Assembly (NCBI GenBank): GCA_018398765.1
Contig: JAHBMJ010000986.1
Coordinates: 1 to 37,480 of the forward strand
Length of the DNA: 37,480 bases
From: Chromera velia
Taxonomy: Eukaryota > Sar > Chromeraceae
Reading direction: 5' to 3'
The notes under the pieces were generated by a model, which ran no database searches, was not told where the DNA came from, and saw only the letters and a program-made list of their open reading frames with translations. How positions within the stretch are numbered: position 1 is the stretch's first letter; every line of letters starts with the position of its first letter. Both the position numbers and the translations under genes were made by a program. Shown here piece by piece: positions 1 through 33,841 of the stretch.

Positions 1-5
1 AGAGA

Positions 6-47
<42 letters not shown>

Positions 48-1288
48 AGGTGAGAAAGGAAGAAAGAATATAGAGAGACGGCGCATACGTTTCAATAAGA
101 GAAAAGGAAGGAGAAAGGATTGATATAAATAGGTAAGAAAGAGTGAGAAAGGCCTTTCACGGGAGCAGAGAGTATGTGTGGCAGGAGAAGTGTGACTGAA
201 TAGACGAATGACTGTCAGTGAATGAAAGAGCAGAGAGGTGCGTTGGACAGGACATGGTAGAAAACAGTGATGAAAGATAAACAAAACAGACGAGTGTACA
301 CTGTACGGAGGGGCTTGGCAATCGGTTGGTAGAAAGTGAAGGGTAGGGACACATTCAGTCAGACAGTGTACTCGATGGTAGAAAGCTTATGGTAGAAGAG
401 CAAAAGAGAGAGAGAAGGGAAGAAGGCAGATAGGGAGAGAACACAAGTAGGTCGGTTACTTGATAGGTCGGTTGGATGGCCTTTTCTTTCCGTTCGCGTG
501 TTCTGTCAGTCAGAAAGAAAAAGAAGTCATTTCGAGAAAAACACGTTTTTATAGTTTGACTCTACGAAGCCTTAGCCCTTGAATTGTGACCATTCAACCA
601 CCCTTTGCATCGACTGATCTGTATGGATGAATCTGTATGGTTTTCTTTTTCATTTTTCAATTCTTTTTTTTTTTGTAAAAAAAAAATGGCCAGCTCCAGG
701 TGGGGCCCTATCTGAAAGCAGTGTAAGCGCTCTCATCGCGCACGTGCATGTTGACGACAGACGTGCGACAATGGCGCAAAATTTAAGAGCAAAGGGTGAT
801 ATGGTGTTTGTCTGTGTGCGAGTTGGTGGGTGTCGGCAGGTGTTTGTCTATAGGTACGTTAGGGTGGTATACGCCCATTTGGTCACAATTCAAGGGCCAG
901 GGCATATATTGACTCACCTTGATTCCACGAATTAATTCCACGAATTAAGCGGTGACATATCGATATCTCCCCCCTAAAAAATAGAGTGATCGCGCGATCA
1001 GGGCCTCTCGGCTGATCTCAGCAAAGCTGAGCTGCCCCCCGAGGCGATCAGTCTGCGTCGAAAAATGCACCCGCGGGCCGCGGGGCCGCCGCGCCCCGAT
1101 CTGTCTGACAGAAGCAGACCTCTGCCTTCATAAAAGCCGTCGCCTTTTGGGTGCGGAATCAAGAGCGATACTTCCCTCTGCAATCATCAGGTCCGGTTGC
1201 GCAAAGGAATGTAACACCTGACACACCGTATGTCGTTCAGGTGCTCGAACTGTTCTCTTTTCGGTGCAGAGGTCAGGGAAATGCACTC
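1..1288. other. Gene-free region upstream of ispD
   Basis: I see no supportable gene here. The region starts with a (GA)n tract at about 8-44 and stays purine-rich to about 420. A poly-T/poly-A junction lies at 664-686. From about 990 to 1110 it becomes strongly GC-rich, and this stretch probably belongs to the ispD promoter or 5' UTR. Open frames at 157-354 (minus) and 627-935 (plus) are low-complexity, have no recognisable domain and do not look coding. Confidence 0.6.
991..1050 (+). other. GC-rich nested hairpin upstream of ispD
   Basis: The inner stem pairs CTCAGC (1017-1022) with GCTGAG (1026-1031) around an AAA loop. An outer arm pairs GCCTC (1003-1007) with GAGGC (1041-1045), and flanking GATCAG/GATC words extend the symmetry. 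It lies about 240-300 bases upstream of the ispD start. It could be a 5' UTR structure, a promoter palindrome or a small structured RNA. It does not match tRNA or the common spliceosomal snRNAs as far as I can tell. Confidence 0.35.
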
Positions 1289-2293
1289 ATGATGGAGGTC
1301 CTCCGTCTCCTCCTCGCCGTCTCCTGTCTCCATCTTGTAAAGTGCCTGTCTCTATCTTCGCAGCACCAGGGCCGTCATGCGTGCTTTATTGGGTCCGCAT
1401 CTGGTCACCAGTCTCTTTCTCTGCCACTGGCTGCGCTGTCTCAAAAGACTTTGAGGCCATCAAGGAACTCTGTTGCAGTTGCAAGCTCTTCTTCAGGCAT
1501 AGAGACTCAGAACGACAGAGAGACGGCAGTACAGAATGTCGCTGTCATTCTCTTAGCAGGAGGAGTCGGGTCTCGCATGGGTGCGAACATGCCAAAACAG
1601 TTTCTCCTTCTAAGAAAGAAACCTATCTTGCGATACTCCATGGAGCTCTTTCTCTCCCTTCCCTTTGTCAGCCACTTAGTCCTCGTAATAGCCCCTCAGT
1701 ACAGAGACGAATATAGATTGGTGTATGAGGAGATCGCGAAGAGTCGAGAGGGGTTCCATGTACCAGAGTTGAGATTTGCAGACCCCGGAAAAGAACGACA
1801 GAACTCAGTCAGCAACGGGATGGATGCTGCACCCCCTGAGTGCTCTCTTCTGGCTGTTCACGATTCAGCACGACCCCTCGTGACCCCAGAAGAAGTTGAG
1901 GCTGTGGTCAGGGACGCTTTCCAGCACGGTGCGGCGGTCCTGGGTGTGCCAATGAAGGCGACCGTCAAAGAATCCGAAGACGGTCAGTTTGTGGTGCGAA
2001 CAATCCCACGACAGCGATTATGGGAGATCCACACACCTCAAGTCGTGAAGCCCGACGTTCTGCGAAGAGGCTTTGCACATGTCGAGAAAAATCGACTTGA
2101 GGTGACTGATGACGTCTCTGTGGTGGAAGCCCTGGGAGAACCTGTAAAATTGACCAAGGGGCAGTATACAAACTTGAAAGTCAGTTCGGGTGTGTCCGTG
2201 TGTGCGTGCGTCTATTCTGCCGTCTGTTCGACTTTGTGCGTTCACTGTAACTCTATCATGTGGCTTCTAATAATAATTAAAAAAAAAAAAAAA

Positions 2294-2348
<55 letters not shown>

Positions 2349-2517
2349 GAAGGGAGGGAGGGAGGGAGGGAGGGAGGAAGGAAGGCAGGAAGGAAGGAAG
2401 GAAGGAAGGAAAGAAAGAAAGAGAGAAAGAAAGAAAGAAAGAAAGAAGGGAGGGAGGGAGGGAGGGAGGAAGGAAGGCAGGAAGGAAGGAAGGAAGGAAG
2501 GAAGAAAGGAAGGAAAG

Positions 2518-2566
<49 letters not shown>

Positions 2567-3357
2567 AAGAAAGAAAGAAAGAGAAAAGCGATGGTCAGTC
2601 GATGAATTGCCCAACACCTTCCTACTGTCGTCATCTGCCTTCTCTCTGTAGTTCAATGGAAAGGCTGCCTGCCTGAGAGGTGGTGGAGCAAGCAAAGGAA
2701 GACGGCGCGATCCGTGGGTGTCTGCCTGTGTGCTGTTGTCTGTCTGTTGTTCTGTCCGTCCGTTTCGAGAGAAAGCAAGAAACCTGTGATGGGCGGTCGG
2801 CCTGTTTGTCTGTCTGTCTGTCTGTCTATCTGTCTGTGTGTCTGTCTGTCTGTCTGTCTATCTGTCTGTCTGCCTATCTGTCTGTCTGGTTGTCGGTTGT
2901 GTTCATGAAGAAAAGGAAGGAGAAGAAGGAGAAACATGTAGTCTGTTTGAGTGGCTCTTTCTTTCAGAAGTCTTTTCACCAAAAAAAGAAACGAGTGATG
3001 CAGTCTGCCTATCAGTCTAACACACGTGCAAAAGCTCAATACTTGAAGGGGGGACAACAAGAAGACCAATCAGAAAGGCGAGAGGAATCCGTAGACGAAT
3101 GCCCGGACTCTTAGTGCAACGCCCAGTACGTGAGATTTTTCTCAAGGAAACGCAAAAGCCCCGGAGGAAAGCAAGGGAAAACAAAAGGGAAAACCCGCTA
3201 TACACGAAACTGCCAAAAGCAAAGTTCAATGGCCAAAGGAGGAGCCACACAGTACGGGTCAAGGCTCTCTTGGAGCTCTGGTACCCTTTCACTTTGCACG
3301 CAAAAGCAACTTAACGAAGGAAAGAAAGAAGGAGAGAAAGAAAGCAGAAAAGAGAGG

Positions 3358-3394
<37 letters not shown>

Positions 3395-4087
3395 GGAAAG
3401 AACGAAAGAAAGAAAGAAAGAAAGTACGAAAGAAAGAGGGAAAGTACGAAAGAGAGAAAAAGAGAGAGAACGAAGAAAAGGAAAGAAAGGGGGGAATAAG
3501 AAACGAAAAGGATGAAGAAGAAAAGAGAAGAGGAAAAATGGAACGGAAGTAGAGGAAGCAAGCAATCATTTATTGCTGTCTTTCAGCGTGTCCGCTGCTT
3601 CTCGGTGGGTCGATTCGTCTTTTTTGACTTTGCTCTCCCTCTCCGCGCGCGCGCGCATGTGCCCGTGCGTGCGTGCGTGCCTGTCTGCCTGCCTGCCTGC
3701 CTGCCTGGCCAGTCGGTTCTGGCGCATGAGGGGGGTATGAGGGAGGGAAAAAAGAGAAGAAATTGGGGTGGCCAGGAAAATAAAGGAAAAAGAGGTGTTT
3801 GACAAGTCAGTATCTTCCAGAAACTTCGTACATACTTCCTGTTTGTAGTCGGCCTGTCTCCTTGGATTTTCACTTGCCTTCTTTTTTCCTTTTTCTGTCA
3901 TCAAGTTGAAATGATTTCAAAGTTTGACCATGCAGAAACCAGCAAAGCCTCCCATCCCCGAAACGTTTTCTTCAGCTCTGCAACGTATTCCGTGTGACTC
4001 TGCCTTGGGTTGCAGGTAACTACTCCTGAAGATTTAGATGCGGCAACCGCAATTTTGGAGAGTCGAGAGGCCCTACGTGCTGCTTGA
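1289..4087 (+). CDS. ispD: 2-C-methyl-D-erythritol 4-phosphate cytidylyltransferase, plastid-targeted (two exons)
   Basis: IspD makes CDP-methylerythritol from MEP and CTP, the third step of the plastid MEP pathway to isoprenoids. Exon 1 is 1289-2179 and exon 2 is 4016-4087; they join in phase 0 (GTCAGT donor, TTGCAG acceptor) to give 320 residues. The core starts near residue 84 with the CTP-binding loop LLAGGVGSRMG plus PKQ (88-104). It continues with GKERQNSV (167-174), VHDSARPLV (190-198), GVPMKATVK, a TPQ motif and VTDDVSVVE. The last exon supplies the conserved ending TTPEDLDAATAILE. Residues 1-83 form a leader: a hydrophobic signal peptide (1-22) followed by a Ser/Arg-rich, acid-poor stretch, as expected for import into a complex plastid. 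The tandem ATGs at 1289 and 1292 are the first in frame and begin the signal peptide; the frame is open upstream without an ATG. E. coli IspD is about 236 residues, so the core is full length. Confidence 0.95.
2180..4015 (+). repeat. Microsatellite-filled 1.84-kb intron of ispD
   Basis: The intron begins GTCAGT and ends TTGCAG. It carries (GAAA)n, (GGGA)n, (GGAA)n and (GA)n blocks at about 2279-2590, (TCTG)n with variants at 2804-2888, (GACA)n then (GAAA)n at about 3363-3426, further purine-rich repeats to 3540, and GCGC/TGCC repeats at 3645-3708. Long open frames through these blocks are runs of Lys/Arg/Glu or of Leu/Ser/Phe and are artefacts of the repeats. I see no embedded gene. Confidence 0.9.
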
Positions 4088-5661
4088 GTATCTGCTTTCC
4101 TAGTGCCAATCATCACTCTGGAGGCATACAGAATCCAAAACGTCAGATTTGTATTTCAGCGTTCATCTGCAAGTTGACAGTCAGTGATCTAGCCAGTGGT
4201 AGACTTTGAGGCTAAGACTCGTCCTAGGACTCGTCCTACGACTTGTGACTCGTCACAGAATAGAACAGTACAGTTGTTAATTAGTGACCTATGCTAGTAG
4301 AAGGGGATATTATGGATATTACCGGGATAATGTACAAACAAAAGTTTAATTTGTTTTACAGTGATTTTACGGTCATGAAAGTCCACTGGCATTTAGTTCA
4401 GCACCAAATTTAGGTTTGGAAGCCTCCAGTAACTACTTATTCAAGTTAGCACAATTTGAATTTTGAAAGTTATGATTTGGTACCGACAAAGCCTAGGACA
4501 GAGCTAGCGACAGAGAGTCAGTAACTCTTAAGTGATATATATGGGTACGGTAACACATTATTGGTCCCGAATCATAAAATGGATTTAATCTGTATCAAAT
4601 TCATTTTGTTTTTAAAACGTGCACAATTTCAATTTTCATATTAAGTTGAAACTCTTAACAAACCTAGGGCTACAATAATTAAAGCATTTAAGTTTTTGAT
4701 AAATTTACCTTGTATAACTGTATATGCCAGTGCATGTTTACTGTGCACTAGACTATACATAGATAAATTATATGTAAACAGCCTCGTATGTTACCGCCGA
4801 ACGTAACGGTTACTAGACGCCTATTTAGAGGCCGATGGCAATGGCGTATGATGCATAATAGGTTTATCAGACTAATCGATCTTATGATGATGATGATGAT
4901 ACAATATATTTTTTTTTTATTTTAAAGTTTATTTTTAACATTGTGTTCAAAAGTTACTCATACTGATTGATGCCAGTGGAGTGGATTGATAAAGTTTTTT
5001 TATAAGTCCTGGGACGAAATCAATCGAGCAGAGACGCGAATCAGATCACACCGACCTGTCAATCATGGCCTGCGCCTTGACGAAAAAGTGCGATAGTAAA
5101 ATTGAAAGTGACATCTTGGGTTAAATAGTGTGGCTCACGGCACGCGAATATGTTTTGTTGACATTTCAAAGTCAAAGTATGCAACAAGAGAGAGAGAGAG
5201 GGAGAGGGAGAAAGAGAGAGGAGACAGATGAGCCCTCTGGACACATATTGAGAAAGTAGAAAGAAAGCTTCGGAAAATGTTGACTGTTGACAGAGAATTC
5301 TGCAATCTGTACAGATGAAAAATAGATAGGTGTCCAGAGAGACCCATTCCCTCAATCCCTGCTGCTTTATTCGTCCCCCCAGTGCGCTATGCATCCACAT
5401 GTCCTTCTAGACCGTTGATGGCTGCGTTCCCTTGGATTCTCCTCCACTATTCTCTTTCACGTGTATTCATACTTTATTAAACTTCCTTCCAAGAACACCG
5501 ACCAGTCCACAGGCGAGGGTGCACATTCTGACTCGGTCAGGCAACCACATGACTGAGTGACTGAGCGTGTGAGAGACAAAAAAAGTGGACACACAGAGAA
5601 AAGGAGAGATGGATAAATAAAGAGGAAATAGCGAGAGAACGAGAGAGAGAACGAGAGAGAC

Positions 5662-5710
<49 letters not shown>

Positions 5711-6897
5711 TTAAATTGGTTCATCTATTTCTCTCACCCACACACGACCACGTATAGAACGACACATTGACGGACCCATCAGAAGAGGAAGGGACATCAA
5801 ATCGGATAAAGAAGTGCTCTGGCTAGAGTGCATGAGAAAGGATTGATGAGTCAGTTCTGCAATTCCGTGTCTACAAATTGCCGTGCAGGGCTGCTGCAGT
5901 CCGAATCGAATCTTCTCCTTTCTTGTCTACTCGATCCCACTCTCGATTGAGGAAACCGGAAAAGACGGGAGGATAAAAAACAAACAAACGAAAAGAAAAG
6001 AAACGACTCTCTTGGTGCTCGTGGTCTCCCTGTCGTGAGCCAGAAAACAAAATCGGTGAGAGAAAAGGGCAACTTCCGTTGAGAGCACTGGAGGATTTGT
6101 GCACAGTTGAGAGGAAGGACGAGACGGTCGGTGAAAACAGAGAGAGAGAAGAAAGGAAATGCATGCTGTAATGTTGCGCGAGTGCCACCCAGCTCCTCGC
6201 TCTCTTCAACGCAGCCAAGGGGAAGAGGCAGGCATAGAAGCAGTCAGGCAGGAAAACAGAAGAAACATATTCACCACACGCAGTCATAAGAAAAACCTCC
6301 CCTTCCTTCTCTCCTTCAGTATCTCATACTTTCTTCGTGTCTTGCTTGCTGCTTTTTGAGGGCTAAGTGCTTCCTCGGTTTCTGTACACACAAATTCTCC
6401 CCAGGAACCGACTGATTGCGAGTGCGAATATGTGAGGCACACGCTAAACAAAGAAAAGAAAAGAAAGTCCTCCCCAAAGGACTTATTTCGTGCGCGGGAA
6501 TCACTTTTCTTCTGGTAGCTGCAGGTGCTGCAGTGATCTGCTCATCTTCTGTTTCACCCGTCAATTCGCTCTATCTACCACAGCTTATCGACCGGTAGTG
6601 GACTAAGTCTCTTAAGTTCTCATGCAAAAAGAGGCGGTGGGATAAACGAAATGCCGTGCCATTCCTGCATATGAACCTTCCCCGGTTCTTCGTGCGTGAC
6701 TCTCTTGAAACTCTTGCCCTTGCGTTTTGAACAAAGAACAAACACGCGATGCAAAAGAGCGGTTCGGACGTTTTCGTTTCAAGTTGTCTCACAACGACGA
6801 GACGACTTTTTTGTACCCTCACGCTCTCTCTGCTTTGCTCCTTCCGCCGCGGCAGGCATGCGTGTCTTTCTCTGTGATTGTCCCCTCCTGTCATCCA
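4088..6897. other. Convergent intergenic region with AT-rich island
   Basis: This lies between the 3' ends of ispD (plus) and the channel gene (minus), so it holds both 3' UTRs. From about 4100 to 5040 the DNA is visibly AT-rich, unlike its surroundings. It has a short direct repeat of ACTCGTCCTA near 4216-4240 and an (ATG)n tract near 4885. GA-rich microsatellites lie at 5190-5222 and 5638-5712. Open frames at 5059-5400, 5871-6287 and 6571-6894 (minus) show no domain, no composition typical of the neighbouring exons and no credible splice context. I find no transposase or reverse-transcriptase signature. Confidence 0.6.
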
Positions 6898-29466
<22,569 letters not shown>

Positions 29467-30105
29467 CTGTCGATCATGCACTCAATTGCAGACTTTTCTT
29501 ATTCCAGTGGACGGCTTCTTTGCTTGCCTTCGAGAGGTCTACTTGCGGGTGTAATGGAAACTTTGGGTCATGCATTACCCAAACAAGGGCACTCATGGCT
29601 GGGCTTCTTAGTCAAATGCTTGCATGAACGAAACAATTAATCAGTACATGCAGTCAACATGCACGTACGTATTGCGCATGCATTCATGCATATTTTGTTT
29701 TTCGCGCGACTTGTGCGCATGCACGCTTATATATAATTTGGTCAAAATTCAGAAAAGTCAAGGGCCGGGCCCTTTTGGGCTTGGCTTTTGACCCGGCCGC
29801 GCGGGGGGGGAGGGGGGGGGCGCAATAATCTCCAATTCAATGGGTCCGCGCGGGAAGCCCCCTTGAAAAGCCAACCCGACCGCTCACTTATAATTTCTGA
29901 CCTAGCTCTCGATCTGCATATCGATATATGATCGATCGAGGTGAAAAAAGCAGAAAACACAAACGTTACTAATATATGCATGATTGCGGCAAGGTCTGTA
30001 TATACACCCTCCGTGTGTGTGCAAATGCAGAAACCCAAAAGCCGGTTGCAGCGAGAAAGAATCACTGCAATTGCTGACATCCTGACTGAGTAAACTGAGT
30101 CCAAA
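29467..30105. promoter_or_regulatory. Divergent intergenic region between channel and subtilase genes
   Basis: These 639 bases separate two head-to-head start codons, so both promoters and 5' UTRs must lie here unless non-coding 5' exons exist. A TATATATAA string is at 29728-29736. GCATGC-containing palindromes occur at about 29674-29691 and 29715-29726. A GC-rich stretch with G8 and longer G runs lies at 29760-29821. A long minus-strand frame at 29742-30494 runs antisense through the subtilase exon and is rejected as a gene. Promoter assignment is inference. Confidence 0.5.
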
Positions 30106-33100
30106 ATGGCAAAACGAGTTTTTGTGGTTCTTTCCCTGTTGGCCTTCTTGGCACAGGGATCCGATGACCCCGAGCTTGAGAGAAAAGTTTTTGACCCCGA
30201 ATTTGCGTCCATCAGAAGTGAGCCCATTCCAGGAAGATACATTGTGCAGATGAAGAGAAGAGCCGGGGCTTTCGGAGCGCTGGGAACCATCGGAATCACC
30301 CCGTTGTCTATCTTCACGCGGTCGATCAACGGCTTTGTTGCAAATTTGAACGACAAGCAACTGGAGGAGCTCAAGGTTGACCCCAATGTGGAAAGCATCG
30401 AACAGGACCAGACTGTACACATCCTTGGTACACAGTCAAACGCTGTCTGGGGCCTCGACCGCATTGACCAACGAAGCAATTCGTTGAACACCATCTATGA
30501 CTACCCTTACACAGGCACAGGCGTGCATGTGTACGTTCTCGACACAGGTAAGTCAAAATTGGGGGAAGGACGTGTGGGGGCATTAAATGTAGGGGTTGCT
30601 GAGCTTCAGAGATACAGTGAAGGTGGAAGACACTCTGCACATCATAAGAAACGGCCCTTTTACTAAGTCAGCCAGTTGTGCAATATTCAATACAGGTCAG
30701 ACGATTCCTCTGTCTCAAGTCACATGCCAATTCAATGCAAGTGGATTACGAGCACCAAAAATGGGGTGTAGCGATGCAGTCGAAACATCAGGATAGAGAG
30801 AAAGAGCCAGCTGTTGCCAAGGCACGTGGCTGAATGGGAAAATTATTTGTGAAAGCTGAGAAATGGTGTCGCACTTGAAAGTCGCAAATATAGATCTATA
30901 TATCATGATAGAAGATTGAATGCCTCTATGTGGGTTAGAGTCCTTTCGGTCTGATGTCATCTTCCAAGCTTTTTCTTCTGTGTCAACACATCCATGGGTA
31001 ATTCCCCCAGAGTGTGCTGATCGTACACGGCAAAGATGGCAAGTTGTCCTGCCATGTCTCTGTTCGCGTAGAGATGTCTGCATGTGTTTCGAAATACATC
31101 CGTAGAAAAGTCTGCAACATATTGCCCGCTGTGCATGGGCAGGAGTCGATCACGGCAAGCCAAAGCATGCAGATGTACAGTGTCCAATATGTCTGCATGG
31201 CAAGTGTGCTCTGTACCGATGAATATGCGACCTATCTGCACGTACACGGATGCAGGAGTCGACTACAACCACCCCGAGTTTGTGGGCCGCACGGGTGCCG
31301 GTGCTGATTACTCTGGGGACTCTTCGGGTGGTTACGACAACGACTGTCAGGGACACGGGACTCACTGCGCAGGGACGGTGGGAGGGAAGACTTATGGCGT
31401 TGCAAAGGGGTGTACGATCCACTCTGTGAAGGTCCTGACGTGCACTGGGTCCGGTAGCACATCAGGGGTGATTGGGGGCATGGAATGGGTTGCGCAGAAC
31501 GGAGAGAGGCCGGCAGTGGTCTCTATGTCCCTCGGTGGTGGCAAGAGTAATGCGGTCAGTCAATCTTTGTTTTTGCGTGTCTGTGCGTGTGCGTGTGTGA
31601 CGAAATGGGAACATTGCTGATTCCTCCGTATGTTCATTCTTGCATGGCACTGCCTGGAGAGACGCAATGTGGATAGGTCATCTATGGACCAGCCACCGCT
31701 GTGTGTCCTTTCATTGCAATAGTGTCTATACGTGGTGTCTCTACAAGGGAACAAAGTGAAAAAGACACGCGCTTTCATTGCGGACCGTACCAGTTTGCTT
31801 TTCTGTCAAACCATCCTTCTCTCAGAATTTCTCCCCTTTTTTGCATGCTGCACGCCAATTTGTCATTCGAAGTGTCTGTTCGCCTGCCAGCCCTTCTCTC
31901 ACTGAGTCCTTCAGCACTGATTTGTGTCAGATTGATCTGATGCGCTGATCCGTGTATGCTGCCGATATAGGTTCTTTCCCACAGACGAACAACTCGCTCG
32001 AATGAAACTCTGAATGCCAATACAATTGATACCGAATCCTCACATACAAAAAGCTTGGCACTGAACAAAGACAAACAAATGCATACATGGTGAAGGGGAA
32101 TCATGCTACGCCTCTTGGTGGCGACTCTGCAAAAAGAAACAGTGGAGTCGCGTGCCTTTCTATCTGTATGTCAATTAATTTCGCTCAATTGATATATCTA
32201 TTTCTGTTAATTCCCACTCTGCATGCAGATGAACAACGCGGTGGACACTTTGCACAACAGTGGAGTCACAGTCGTGGTGGCGGCGGGGAACGAGAACCAG
32301 AACGCCAACAATGTCTCGCCGGCAAGTGCTCCTCTGGCCATCACAGTCGGTGCATCCGGCCAGAGTGACTCGCGTGCGTCATTCTCAAATTGGGGGGACA
32401 TGATTGACATCTTTGCACCAGGAGTGTCCATTAAGTCTGCCGGACACGACTCCGGCACAGGCGAGCAAGGCAAGACGGCGACAATGTCGGGAACCTCGAT
32501 GGCATGTCCCCATGTCGCGGGCGCCGCCGCACTCTATTTGGAGTATGCACCAAGCAGCACACCCACAGATGTTGCTTCAGGCCTTGTTGGCGCCGCCACA
32601 TTGAACAAGCTGAGCGGTCTGAACGGATCAGTAAACAAACTCCTCCACGTGAACACCGGCTTCACTCCCGACAGCGGGGCTCCAGATCCGACCACAACAA
32701 CAACCACACCCGCGGGAGGCGGCGGTGGCTGTGTGGTCAGTGAGTCAGTCAATCAGTCAGTCAGTCAGTCAGTCAGTCAGTAAGCCGGCCAGTCACACAG
32801 TCAGCCAGGCAGCCAGGCAGCCAGGCAGTCAGTCAGTTAGTCGACAAGCAAGTCAGACAGTTTGCACGCCAGTCGTTCAGCCGGTACCCTTTCCTGCTTG
32901 GTTTCCCCGCAGAGAGACCATCAAATTCGTTGTCTACTATTCTCTCTGTTTCCCTTCATGTACCTATCCATATATGTATCTTTATCTCTCAGTGTGATCT
33001 GTGTCTCTTTGCGTAATTGTTTCTCTTTTTCCCCTGCACTTGTGCCCATCTTTCATCTGTACGTCTACGCATCTTTAAGTCTCCCCATCTGCCCCACAGA

Positions 33101-33736
33101 AAGAAACTGACGTGGAGTTCTTTCTGGCAGAGCGTCTTCCGAATTGAAAACCTCCTTTGCGTGCGTGAATGATAGATTTGTGAATGAATGGGAAACCACC
33201 CACTGATGCATGGCAAATGCTTCCTCGTACATAATTATCACTCATGCATGCAACCACATGCGTGCAGGACGATGCGTCCTGGGCGGACTCCTATGGTGAC
33301 GGATGCTCGTGGTACAATACGAACCCTTCCTCCAGGTGTCCCCCCTCAGAGCAATGGGCAGGTCCGGATGGAAGATCTGCCAAAGACGCTTGTTGCCAGT
33401 GTGGGGGGGGATCCGGAGGAGCAGATCCCACGACGACGACCACACCCACCACCACTACTACCACTACTACCACAACTCCTCCAACCACAACAACCACCAC
33501 GACTGTAGCTCCCACCACCACTACAACGACCGCTGCGGGGTCCTGCACGAACACCCCAGGATGGACTGACTCCTACGGAGACGGCTGTGAGTGGTACGAT
33601 CAGGATCCTCCCTCGAGGTCCGTTTGCCTCGTGTTGTCAACCCCCGCATACACACACACACACACAAGCACACACACACGCCCCCACGCACACACGCATC
33701 GACGCACCTACGCACGCATGCACGCATGCACGCACG

Positions 33737-33776
<40 letters not shown>

Positions 33777-33798
33777 GAGAGAGAGAGAGAGAGAGAGA

Positions 33799-33841
<43 letters not shown>

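Noticed and set aside
627-935. Plus-strand frame of 102 residues upstream of ispD
   Set aside because: It starts in poly-T and poly-A sequence and has no domain, no neighbours in frame and no splice context.
2242-2695. Long minus-strand open frames rich in Leu, Ser and Phe
   Set aside because: They are translations of (GAAA)n, (GGGA)n and (GA)n repeats in the ispD intron. The same explains similar frames at 3198-3569, 9026-9773, 17003-17318, 23053-23811 and 26368-26845.
5871-6287. Minus-strand frame of 138 residues downstream of the channel stop
   Set aside because: Composition resembles UTR sequence and no conserved motif is visible. A fifth channel unit was looked for here and not found.
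29742-30494. A 250-residue minus-strand frame
   Set aside because: It is antisense to subtilase exon 1 and continues into the G-rich promoter region. It has no domain, while the sense strand has signal peptide, propeptide and catalytic Asp motif.
31014-31255. Extra subtilase exon inside intron 1 (frame entering 31256 is open upstream)
   Set aside because: The open stretch before 31256 has no subtilase similarity, while splicing 30547 to 31256 restores the conserved LDTGVDYNHPEF exactly.
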